IMG/VR virus record: IMGVR_UViG_3300007734_000450
Span: 1-20,828 of that record
Length of the DNA: 20,828 nt
From: a virus
Strand: one strand, 5' to 3'
This document shows, piece after piece, positions 15,655 to 20,828 of this stretch. A model generated the notes under the pieces. The model saw nothing but the letters and a program-made list of their open reading frames with translations. It was not told the origin of the DNA and did no database searches. Positions within the stretch are counted from its first letter, which is position 1; the number at the start of each line of letters is the position of its first letter. The position numbers were made by a program, and so were the translations under genes.

Positions 15655-15660
15655 TACAAT
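15655..15660 (+). promoter_or_regulatory. Candidate -10 box for leaderless small gene
   Basis: TACAAT, five of six bases of the -10 consensus, ends exactly six bases before the ATG at 15667 (intervening TAGCTC). No ribosome binding site is present between the box and the ATG. The layout equals that before the gene at 14106. Confidence 0.45.
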
Positions 15661-15666
15661 TAGCTC

Positions 15667-15912
15667 ATGGCAATCAAACGCAAAAGCAAAAAAATAGCAA
15701 AGCAAAGGCGTACAACTAAAGAAACGCCTTTAACAAAGCTTGATTTTTGGGCTATCGCAGCCAATGAGGTGTACCGCGCTTGCCGCAAAGCCGGCATGGA
15801 TGAAGGCACAGCTCTAGCTTTTGCAATGGACAGATCATCTTACCCAGACTGGATTGTGGATAAGGATGATCCAATTCGCAAGCCATGGGATGATGATGAG
15901 GAAGACGATTAA
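15667..15912 (+). CDS. Small protein with basic head and acidic tail
   Basis: An 81-residue protein of unknown function. It has a very basic N-terminus (KRKSKKIAKQRR at 4-15), a central helical block FWAIAANEVYRACRKAGMDEGTA, and DRSSYPDWIVD, followed by a strongly acidic tail (DDDEEDD). Bipolar charge suggests a nucleic-acid or protein-bridging role. It overlaps the next gene in a different frame. I recall similar central blocks in hypothetical proteins of environmental phages, but no function. Confidence 0.75.
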   Translation: MAIKRKSKKIAKQRRTTKETPLTKLDFWAIAANEVYRACRKAGMDEGTALAFAMDRSSYPDWIVDKDDPIRKPWDDDEEDD

Positions 15913-16675
15913 GCGCGACAAGTCTTTTAACGCACGCTACTTAATCTGCTCAGATCTCCAGGTGCCTTTTCAATTTGATGAGGCAATAATCAATCTGAAA
16001 AAGTTAGTTTCTACTTACAAGTTTGATTTGGTACTTAATGTAGGTGATGAGCTAGATCTAAATACAATCTCTAAATACAGTCAAGGTAAAGCTGAGTCAT
16101 TTCAACAAACTCTAAATGCTGACAGAGATCTTTGCAAAGATATTTTGTACGATCTAAAAACAGATGTAGTTTCCAGGTCAAATCACGCCGACAGATTATT
16201 TAGTGCAGTTAGTCAGATACCAGGTTTGATGGCTTTGCCAGAGCTACAATATGAAAAGTTCATGGGGTTCAATGAGCTAGGCATTTACTTTGCAAAAAAA
16301 CCTTATGAGATACCTGGCACAGACTTTGTGCTGTGTCATGGGGATGAAGGCAACCTATCTAAAATTGGCGGATCCAGTGCGCTGAACATAGCAAAACGCT
16401 GGGGCAAATCTTGTATCGCAGGCCATAGTCACAGGATGGGCTATACATGCCACTCAGAGGCCTTTGGTGGGCGATTACAGAGGGTTTTAGTAGGTGTTGA
16501 AGTAGGTCACACCTGCAACATCTCCAAGATGTCCTACCTGGCAAAGAGCAATTATTACGCCAATTGGCAGGCTGGGGCAGTCATTATGACTATTAAGCGT
16601 GGCAATCCTAGCTTTGAAATGATCCGGTTTAACACAGACGGCAGTTTCGCCGCGCTAGGAAAAGCCTTTGGGTAA
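15890..16675 (+). CDS. Calcineurin-like metallophosphoesterase
   Basis: From ATG 15890 the protein has 261 residues. Metal-binding motifs of the family are in order: CSDLQVP (D22, Q24 in place of the more common His), VGDELD (D53), SNHADR (N98, H99), LCHGDE (H150) and AGHSHR (H179, H181). Such enzymes cut phosphodiesters of nucleotides, nucleic acids or lipids; the substrate here is unknown. Three ATGs stand in a row at 15890, 15893 and 15896, and the frame is open to 15821, but the longer N-terminus has no domain match and lies wholly inside the preceding gene. The gene lies between sugar genes and the replication block. Confidence 0.85.
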   Translation: MMMRKTIKRDKSFNARYLICSDLQVPFQFDEAIINLKKLVSTYKFDLVLNVGDELDLNTISKYSQGKAESFQQTLNADRDLCKDILYDLKTDVVSRSNHADRLFSAVSQIPGLMALPELQYEKFMGFNELGIYFAKKPYEIPGTDFVLCHGDEGNLSKIGGSSALNIAKRWGKSCIAGHSHRMGYTCHSEAFGGRLQRVLVGVEVGHTCNISKMSYLAKSNYYANWQAGAVIMTIKRGNPSFEMIRFNTDGSFAALGKAFG

Positions 16676-16723
16676 TTGCATTTGTCAGTGGGGTATGCTT
16701 TAATTGCTTTTGTAAATGCAATT
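16673..16723 (+). promoter_or_regulatory. Repeat-containing promoter/operator region
   Basis: TAATTGCATTTGT at 16673-16685 recurs as TAATTGCTTTTGT at 16701-16713 (12 of 13 bases), 28 bases apart. AATTGCATTT (16674-16683) is also exactly inverted as AAATGCAATT (16714-16723). A possible promoter TTGCAT (16676-16681), 17-base spacer, TTTAAT (16699-16704) lies within them. This is the clearest intergenic control region before the replication genes. Confidence 0.55.
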
Positions 16724-16742
16724 GACCTTGAAGGGGGTTAAT

Positions 16743-16982
16743 ATGAAATATACAGAAACAAAATGTGAGTGGTGTAAAGGTGTTACGCGTGGGGATGTTT
16801 GCCCACAATCTTTAGAGTGTCCAACTTGCTTAGTTAATCCTGGAGCAAATTGCAAAAGACCATCTGGTCACAAAGCTGCTGCAACACATAAAGATAGAAT
16901 TAAAAAAGCATTTGATATAGATGATGCTAACAATTTTAATTGGCAAGCTGCATACGCTGATAAAATTGCGGTGACTGTATGA
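16743..16982 (+). CDS. Small zinc-binding protein (CPTC type)
   Basis: A 79-residue protein with Cys residues at 8, 11, 20, 26, 29 and 37 and His at 43 and 49. The CPTCLVNPGANCKRPSGH block at 26-43 resembles the short zinc-ribbon motif frequent in actinobacterial and actinophage proteins (CPxCxxxPGxxCxxPSG); the preceding C8-x2-C11 may add a second site. ATG 16743 is preferred over the in-frame ATG at 16716 because GAAGGGGG stands at a good distance upstream. It may bind DNA or RNA. It is the first gene of the tight 16743-19213 set and overlaps PrimPol by four bases. Confidence 0.8.
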   Translation: MKYTETKCEWCKGVTRGDVCPQSLECPTCLVNPGANCKRPSGHKAAATHKDRIKKAFDIDDANNFNWQAAYADKIAVTV

Positions 16983-17461
16983 ACGCTACAGAGTATGCAC
17001 AAAAGGGTTGGTTTGTACTGCCACTTAAAAAACAATCCAAAGAGCCGGCAAAGTTTTTACGCCATGGTTATTTAGATGCAACAATAGATCAAGAAAAGAT
17101 TGATCAATGGTTTGCAGATCAAGAGCTAAACATTGGCCTTGGTATATCACAATCTAGTTTGGTTGTATTAGATTTTGATTTTAGAAATGCTTGCAGAAAT
17201 CTAAAATTTTATGAGTTACTGGAAAGATGTTTTAGTTGTAACACACATGTTGTATCTACACATGATGGTTACCACATATATTTCTATGTAGAAAAGCCTA
17301 AGCAATTTAAGGGCAAACTAATATCCGGTATAGATATAAAACATAAAGGTTATGTAGTGTTACCACCATCAATACATCCAAGTGGTACACCATACAAAAT
17401 AGTAAATGATGTAGCACCTGTAGATCTACCAGAGGATTTAGAGAAACTAATGACATGGTAA
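16979..17461 (+). CDS. Stand-alone primase-polymerase domain (PrimPol)
   Basis: A 160-residue protein equals the N-terminal domain of bifunctional primase/polymerases. It starts with the typical YAQKGWFVLPLKKQSKEP, followed by the DATIDQEKIDQWF helix, NIGLGIS (51-57) and LVVLDFDF (61-68), where D65 and D67 are the metal-binding pair. GYHIYF with H99, GIDIKHKGYVVLPPSIHPSG at 117-136 (D119) complete the set. These enzymes make primers and may extend them. The usual C-terminal helicase/AAA+ part is absent here and in neighbouring genes, which is unusual. It overlaps neighbours by ATGA and seven bases, in the replication operon. Confidence 0.88.
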   Translation: MNATEYAQKGWFVLPLKKQSKEPAKFLRHGYLDATIDQEKIDQWFADQELNIGLGISQSSLVVLDFDFRNACRNLKFYELLERCFSCNTHVVSTHDGYHIYFYVEKPKQFKGKLISGIDIKHKGYVVLPPSIHPSGTPYKIVNDVAPVDLPEDLEKLMTW

Positions 17462-17652
17462 TTGTTAAATATGACAAGATAAGTGGTGCGTATGTTGATA
17501 GCAAACGCACACACTTTGTAAAAGCTTCTCTGATTAGGGCATACGCTCATAAATTTATGGGTGCATCTCAAGTTAGGGGTAGGCTCTCAGCTGCAATGGT
17601 TGAGGGTTATTGGTTAGACAAGTTCAAGGAAGCGGTGAATTATGAACTCTGA
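17455..17652 (+). CDS. Small hypothetical protein
   Basis: A 65-residue basic protein with no recognised family. The first part is strand-like (VIVKYDKISGAYVDSKR) and the rest is helical with AYAHKFMGASQVRGRLSAAM, aromatic and basic residues that could bind DNA. It overlaps PrimPol at its start by seven bases and the next gene by eleven bases, so it belongs to the replication operon. Expression is likely; function is unknown. Confidence 0.6.
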   Translation: MVIVKYDKISGAYVDSKRTHFVKASLIRAYAHKFMGASQVRGRLSAAMVEGYWLDKFKEAVNYEL

Positions 17653-17884
17653 AATGTATGGATGGGCAATCACAATAATTTTGTTTGCTTTAGTAGCACT
17701 GTTACTTACAGTGACATGGATTGTAGCTGTAGAAAATGGCTATGACAAAGGTTTCAAAAAGGGTTATTCCAGAGGATCTAGAGATGCTTTACAAAACTGG
17801 GATAAAAGAAAACATCAATTAACAGCTGATAATGACTACCTCATGGGCAAGGTTGTAAGTCTGTTTGATAGAGAGATGAAATGA
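17642..17884 (+). CDS. Single-span membrane protein
   Basis: An 80-residue protein with one membrane segment at about 8-30 (WAITIILFALVALLLTVTWIVAV), followed by a Gly/basic stretch YDKGFKKGYSRGSRDAL and a helical tail ending near FDREMK. The motif of repeated G-Y/G-x3-G after a membrane span is common in small actinophage proteins. It could tether the replication proteins to the membrane, which is speculation. It overlaps the next gene by ATGA. Confidence 0.65.
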   Translation: MNSEMYGWAITIILFALVALLLTVTWIVAVENGYDKGFKKGYSRGSRDALQNWDKRKHQLTADNDYLMGKVVSLFDREMK

Positions 17885-18468
17885 TAGATTTAACACAATA
17901 TGAAGATGCGGCCACCTTAAATAGATGGTTTCTAAATCACTATCCGCTTGGGCGGATTGATTTACAGCTTGTAGAGATCAATCTTGACAAAGGGATTGTT
18001 GTATTTAAGGGCAGCTTGTATAGAGATAGCAATGATGCAAACCCGGCTGTAACTAATTATGCAAAGGGTGAAAGGGATGATTACCCTGCCCACATGCGTA
18101 AGTGGTACTTAGAGGACACAGCTACAAGCTGTATCGCTAGATGCCTTACTTTGCTTAAAGGCTCAAACAAGACTGCACCTAAAGAATCAATGGTTAGAGC
18201 TACAAACTGGTCAGTAGAGCCAAAGGCAGATCTAGATAAAGAGCTGTTGCAAGTCAATCCTGTAGAAACTTTGACTAGAGAAGTAGAGAATCTGAGAGAT
18301 CTGCGTTGTGAGGGCGGTGAGCGGATGCTCTACAAAGCCGGCATCTCTAAAACTACAAACAAACCTTTTGCGGGTTATGTCTGTGTGTGTGGTCAAAAAT
18401 GCCCACCGGTTTGGGGTACAGCTAAATCAGATGGCACCTTTGTATTTAGGGAGCCGGTCAGTGGGTGA
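17881..18468 (+). CDS. Rad52/ERF-like ssDNA annealing protein candidate
   Basis: A 195-residue protein whose N-terminal part matches the pattern of actinophage ERF/Sak-like proteins: LNRWFLNHYPLGRIDLQLVEI, then strands, and the signature KWYLEDTATSCIARCLTLLKG at 74-94, which aligns with the ENxETSAIGRALAxxG helix of Rad52-superfamily annealing proteins. The C-terminal part has GERMLYKAGISKTTNKPFAGYVCVCGQKCPPVW at about 146-178 with C168, C170 and C174, similar to the short tail module seen in such phage proteins. The superfamily call is by pattern only. The pairing with a nuclease gene downstream fits a recombination role. Confidence 0.65.
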   Translation: MIDLTQYEDAATLNRWFLNHYPLGRIDLQLVEINLDKGIVVFKGSLYRDSNDANPAVTNYAKGERDDYPAHMRKWYLEDTATSCIARCLTLLKGSNKTAPKESMVRATNWSVEPKADLDKELLQVNPVETLTREVENLRDLRCEGGERMLYKAGISKTTNKPFAGYVCVCGQKCPPVWGTAKSDGTFVFREPVSG

Positions 18469-18469
18469 C

Positions 18470-18631
18470 ATGGAGATAATTGATCAGTATGGGGTTAAGG
18501 CAATCTTTACAGATGATGGTGTTGAGATTGATTTAGTTAGGCAGCATGAGAGGTGTGTAGCTTGTAATGATCCCAGACTTATACATGAAGGCACTACAAA
18601 GATCTGTGTATGTTGCGGGTGTAGGCAATGA
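18470..18631 (+). CDS. Small zinc-ribbon protein
   Basis: A 53-residue protein (MEIIDQYGVK to the end) with C-x2-C at CVACND and C-x-C-C-x-C near the C-terminus (CVCCGC), together a likely zinc ribbon, plus an acidic first half. ATG 18470 lies just after the preceding stop; a GTG at 18461 and a longer open frame back to 18308 exist, but the latter runs in another frame of the previous gene. It overlaps the nuclease gene by ATGA. It could act as a DNA-binding partner of the annealing protein or nuclease. Confidence 0.65.
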   Translation: MEIIDQYGVKAIFTDDGVEIDLVRQHERCVACNDPRLIHEGTTKICVCCGCRQ

Positions 18632-19131
18632 CCTTTGACTATCACAAAGCTATGGCAGAGGGTCACAACTATAACAATTTTGTAGCTGACCTTCTTCGCA
18701 ATTTTGGCGTGCCAAATGTTGATGTGCCTGAATTTAGTATTGCTACAACGCATGAAAAGATTGCAGACAAAACTAAAAATGAGAAGGACATAGTGGTTGA
18801 TCAGATTGTCTTAGAGGTCAAGAGTAGAGCTATAAGCTTTGAGGGTGCAGACGACTTTCCTCATGCCTTAGTCTTGGTAGATACTGTTTATGGCTTTGAC
18901 CAAAAGATAGTCAAACCCTTTGCCTATGTTTATCTAAGTCAGATAACAAAAGGTGTCTTTGCAATACCTGTATCAACCCGACAATTCTGGACAATTGCTA
19001 CTATTTATGATCAAGCTAGACAAATTGAAGTTGAGTGTTACTTTGTATCAAAGCGACATTGCAGACCATTTATAGAGCTTGTAGATATACTTTTAGAAAG
19101 GGCGCATGAGCGAGCCGGTGAGATGCAATAA
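18628..19131 (+). CDS. PD-(D/E)XK nuclease candidate
   Basis: A 167-residue protein with the shape of a PD-(D/E)XK nuclease. The core is NEKDIVVDQIVLEVKSRAISF with D54 in the first strand and E63-x-K65 in the second, preceded by a helix (YNNFVADLLRNFG). Such small nucleases serve as recombination exonucleases, Holliday junction enzymes or restriction-like enzymes. Because it follows an annealing protein candidate, an exonuclease-like partner is plausible, but size and layout do not match the classical lambda exonuclease. The pattern D..ExK is short, so the call is moderate. Confidence 0.65.
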   Translation: MTFDYHKAMAEGHNYNNFVADLLRNFGVPNVDVPEFSIATTHEKIADKTKNEKDIVVDQIVLEVKSRAISFEGADDFPHALVLVDTVYGFDQKIVKPFAYVYLSQITKGVFAIPVSTRQFWTIATIYDQARQIEVECYFVSKRHCRPFIELVDILLERAHERAGEMQ

Positions 19132-19213
19132 GTGTGGCAGTTGGATTATGAGGGATGACCCTTGTGTAACTTGCCAGATGCTAGAGAAAGCAAAACACGC
19201 CCTAAATAGATAA
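19106..19213 (+). CDS. 35-residue zinc-ribbon protein
   Basis: A small ORF overlaps the end of the nuclease gene by 26 bases in another frame. It has CNKC at 7-10 and CVTC at 20-23, an ideal two-knuckle zinc ribbon, followed by a short helix. AAAGGG precedes the ATG at a good distance (19097-19102). Although very short, the paired CxxC motifs and the binding site make it a likely real gene. Role unknown. Confidence 0.6.
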   Translation: MSEPVRCNKCGSWIMRDDPCVTCQMLEKAKHALNR

Positions 19214-19233
19214 CTTGCAAAGGAAGGTTAATA

Positions 19234-19713
19234 ATGTTAAGTTTCAACCGCTTTGTGGGGGCTTACACTGAAACTCAGTCATACCGAGTGTCACTGTCCA
19301 ACCGATATAAAAAATTTTTTATATGGGGGTGGGGGGGCTTTCCTCAAAATCTAGTCACCCAAGTGTCAATGTTTGTAATGTTAATAAATCTAATAAATAT
19401 AAATCCAGTCTTTGCTAAAGAAAATATAAAAACTTATCAATTAGAATACCTGCGACAATTAGAATACAGTTCAGATCAATATGCTTGTATAACCCCGTTG
19501 ATAACTATGGAGTCCAGGTGGGATCCTAAAGCTACAAATGGATCACATTATGGATTAGCACAAGGCAAATCAAAATTCTTAGCGACAGCTGATTACAAGA
19601 CACAAATTACATGGCACATCAAATACCTCAAACACCGGTATGGAGTTGATAGATTTGGAGTTGCAAACGCCTGTGGAGCATGGGCACATTGGTTGATGAA
19701 GGGCTGGCATTGA
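19234..19713 (+). CDS. SLT-like lytic transglycosylase, secreted or tail-tip lysin
   Basis: A 159-residue frame whose second half fits an SLT-like domain: YACITPLITMESRWDPKA with catalytic E93, and HYGLAQG at 105-111. The start at 19234 has a fine AAGGAAGG site. However, residues 1-45 are odd, whereas an internal ATG at 19369 (residue 46) begins a signal-peptide-like MFVMLINLININPVFA followed by KEN. Either the long form has a signal anchor or translation starts at 19369. It may cut wall glycan during entry or lysis. It is far from the endolysin cassette, so it adds a second wall enzyme. The 5' part holds a palindrome and a long G tract. Confidence 0.75.
   Translation: MLSFNRFVGAYTETQSYRVSLSNRYKKFFIWGWGGFPQNLVTQVSMFVMLINLININPVFAKENIKTYQLEYLRQLEYSSDQYACITPLITMESRWDPKATNGSHYGLAQGKSKFLATADYKTQITWHIKYLKHRYGVDRFGVANACGAWAHWLMKGWH
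19305..19337 (+). repeat. AT palindrome followed by G tract
   Basis: ATATAAAAAATTTTTTATAT at 19305-19324 is a perfect 20-base palindrome, followed at once by five G, one T and seven G (19325-19337). It lies in the first third of the SLT-like gene, within a part of low similarity to known proteins. Confidence 0.85.
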
Positions 19714-19716
19714 TAG

Positions 19717-19812
19717 ATGAGTGACATAGATTGGGCATATCAAAATGAGCTGCGTGAGCAATGGCTTATAGATAATCCAGATGCCGAGTATCAAGGCTGG
19801 GTATCAATCTAG
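19717..19812 (+). CDS. 31-residue hypothetical protein
   Basis: A short ORF begins three bases after the SLT-like stop and ends on TAG whose last base starts the next gene's GTG. The product MSDIDWAYQNELREQWLIDN and onwards is acidic and helical with three Trp residues. Its exact fit between two genes suggests translation and coupling to the glycosyltransferase, but no motif exists. Without it there would be a 98-base gap, and the next gene lacks its own clear ribosome site. Confidence 0.5.
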   Translation: MSDIDWAYQNELREQWLIDNPDAEYQGWVSI

Positions 19813-20585
19813 TGAAGGACACTGAGAAAATTACAATTGGTATCTGTTCACCTGGATACATAGTTACAGACTTTATGACTAGCTTGTTGGATGTGGCTAG
19901 ATCACAAAAGCAATTAGGCCAATTCATATCATTGCAAGGATCAGGTGTTATCAGTCGCTTGCGCAATCAAGTAGTTGCAACCTTTATGGAGAAAACTACA
20001 GATGATTGGCTGTTGCAGATAGACACAGATCAACGCTTCACAGTCAATGACTTTAAGAAACTTGTAGAGGCCGCAGATGCTAAGAAAAGACCTATTGTGT
20101 CAGCTGTGGTACATGGTGGCTGGGAAGTTGGCGAGCCATACCTTGAGCCGGTACCTTGCATATTTAAGATGGGTGAAGACAGTGGCTTATATGCGGTACA
20201 TGACTATGATCCTGATAGCATTATAGAGGTTGATGCAGCGGGGACAGGAGCAATCCTGGTACATAGATCCGTCTTTGATCGCTTCATAAAAGAAGCTGAT
20301 CAAGTACACCAAGGGGACAAATGGTGCTATTACCAGGATATGCCACTGCACAAAGAGTGGATAGGTGAAGATTTACTTTGGTGTCTTAGAGCTAAGAGTT
20401 TTGGCTATAAGATCTATGCACACACAGGTGTACAGATGGAGCATCAAAGAAAGAATTGGGTAGGCATAAAGCAACATCAAGACTTTGCGAGGTTCAGGCG
20501 TGCAAGACTACAGACCAAGGATCAGATAGATGGCGATAGTGACAAGCAAGGTGACAGTAACGACAACAAGTCAATCAATAGTTAG
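19812..20585 (+). CDS. Glycosyltransferase, GT-A type (second)
   Basis: A 257-residue protein that resembles GT-A transferases: ITIGICSPGYI strand at the start, SRLRNQVVATF at 48-58, and LLQIDTDQRF at 67-76 with D71-x-D73 as the metal-binding DxD. VDAAGTGAILVHRSVF (140-155), IGEDLLWCLRAK with E186/D187 and AHTGVQMEHQ with H204/H211 are all typical of this type. The start is GTG, sharing a base with the preceding stop. The final 20 residues are polar and low-complexity (DGDSDKQGDSNDNK) and are coded by bases that overlap the next gene. The sugar target is unknown; it is not adjacent to the first transferase. Confidence 0.85.
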   Translation: MKDTEKITIGICSPGYIVTDFMTSLLDVARSQKQLGQFISLQGSGVISRLRNQVVATFMEKTTDDWLLQIDTDQRFTVNDFKKLVEAADAKKRPIVSAVVHGGWEVGEPYLEPVPCIFKMGEDSGLYAVHDYDPDSIIEVDAAGTGAILVHRSVFDRFIKEADQVHQGDKWCYYQDMPLHKEWIGEDLLWCLRAKSFGYKIYAHTGVQMEHQRKNWVGIKQHQDFARFRRARLQTKDQIDGDSDKQGDSNDNKSINS

Positions 20586-20787
20586 TGTTGATAATGTAAG
20601 CCGAGATGTAAGGCTACATGCAAAGCATGAGTGTCATGTAGGCAACAGTGGAGTAACAGCGGCTAATGGTTATCAGTTAGACAATGGTGACAAGATACAG
20701 CTGACACTAGCTGAGGGTGAGGATCTGTGGGCAATTGCAACTACAGGCACCGGCACATTAAATGTCTTAGTGTCTAAAATAGACTAA
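20530..20787 (+). CDS. Small virion-like beta protein
   Basis: An 85-residue protein rich in Val/Thr, with VTSKVTVTTTSQSIVSVDN, then HVGNSGVTAANGYQLDNGDKI and LAEGEDLWAIATTGTGTLNVLV. This pattern (a GxSGVT..NGxxL..GE/GD..L core) is common in small phage virion proteins such as decoration or head-fibre base proteins. AAGGAT lies upstream of ATG. It overlaps the glycosyltransferase gene by 56 bases in another frame, an uncommonly long overlap here. Location at the far right end, away from the head genes, is unusual but seen in phages with late accessory head proteins. Confidence 0.65.
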   Translation: MAIVTSKVTVTTTSQSIVSVDNVSRDVRLHAKHECHVGNSGVTAANGYQLDNGDKIQLTLAEGEDLWAIATTGTGTLNVLVSKID

Positions 20788-20828
20788 ATGACAGCTGTTT
20801 TTTCCTGCCACGCACGCGTGCGGAATAC
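20788..20828 (+). CDS. Partial small ORF running off the right end
   Basis: ATG at 20788 directly follows the preceding TAA and opens MTAVFSCHARVRN up to the window end. If the window is circular, the frame continues through base 1 and stops at TAA 44-46, giving 28 residues. Its coding value is uncertain because it crosses the GC-rich palindrome of the possible cos region. Confidence 0.3.
   Translation, partial: MTAVFSCHARVRN
20811..20822 (+). other. GC-rich palindrome, possible cos element
   Basis: CGCACGCGTGCG is a perfect 12-base palindrome close to the right end. The last 25 bases hold 17 G or C, and the first 34 bases of the window hold 21, both far above the rest. A packaging site next to HNH and terminase genes would be expected about here. 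Confidence 0.45.

Noticed and set aside
15821-15889. Longer N-terminus of the metallophosphoesterase
   Set aside because: The extra 23 residues lie inside the preceding gene and do not look like part of the domain; three ATGs at 15890-15898 are better placed.
18308-18469. N-terminal extension of the small zinc-ribbon protein at 18470
   Set aside because: It lies fully in another frame of the annealing protein gene and has no domain or ribosome site; ATG 18470 is a better start.
20772-20803. Possible terminator at the right end (GTCTA/TAGAC stem, later T6)
   Set aside because: The stem has only five pairs, and the T run is 13 bases away behind a separate short palindrome, so support is too weak.
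1-20828. tRNA or other structured RNA genes
   Set aside because: No cloverleaf with a conserved T-arm (GGTTCGAATC-like) was noticed on either strand; a tRNA search program would settle this.

Overview
The window reads as the genome, or nearly all of it, of a small siphovirus: a tailed phage with an HK97-type head and a non-contractile tail. Every supported gene is on the + strand. Genes are packed tightly, mostly with ATGA, TAATG or TAGTG overlaps, and no stretch above 300 bases lacks a gene. The module order and several protein types (a terminase large subunit with an N-terminal PPRW motif, a two-frame tail assembly chaperone, a short CPTC-type zinc protein, a Rad52/ERF-like protein with a C-terminal Cys patch) resemble phages of Actinobacteria. 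Base composition is AT-rich by eye (about 40% GC). A low-GC aquatic actinobacterium is therefore my best guess for the host, as an inference only.

Layout. (1) 36-1936: HNH nuclease, small terminase candidate and large terminase form the packaging module. (2) 1936-6322: a small membrane protein, portal, prohead protease, an unusual multidomain Cys-containing protein, and the major capsid protein, which has its own candidate promoter. A hairpin terminator follows the capsid gene. (3) 6440-8979: head-tail adaptor, a tail terminator-like protein, tail tube, a tail assembly chaperone with a clear -1 frameshift site, and a tail morphogenesis protein. (4) 8979-13213: tape measure, tail hub-like protein, fibre and a small fibre-associated protein. 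(5) 13223-14087: M15 peptidase endolysin and two small membrane proteins (holin candidates). (6) 14106-16675: glycosyltransferase, SDR epimerase, a small acidic protein and a metallophosphoesterase; two of these starts look leaderless. (7) 16743-19213: a replication/recombination block of Zn proteins, a stand-alone PrimPol domain, a Rad52/ERF-like annealing protein and a PD-(D/E)XK nuclease. (8) 19234-20787: an SLT-like lytic enzyme with an odd 5' region, a second glycosyltransferase and a small virion-like protein.

How it fits together. Packaging, head and tail genes give a complete siphovirion, and the tape measure length suggests a tail near 90 nm. HNH next to terminase and a GC-rich palindrome at the window edge suggest cos-type packaging, with the window ends lying at or near cos. 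No integrase, repressor, DNA polymerase or helicase is seen, so replication probably relies on the host apart from PrimPol and the annealing protein/nuclease pair. The most interesting regulatory signals are a long hairpin that hides the start codon of the head-tail adaptor while a 14-codon leader ORF runs through it, a repeat-rich promoter/operator region before the replication block, and an AT palindrome with a long G tract inside the SLT gene.
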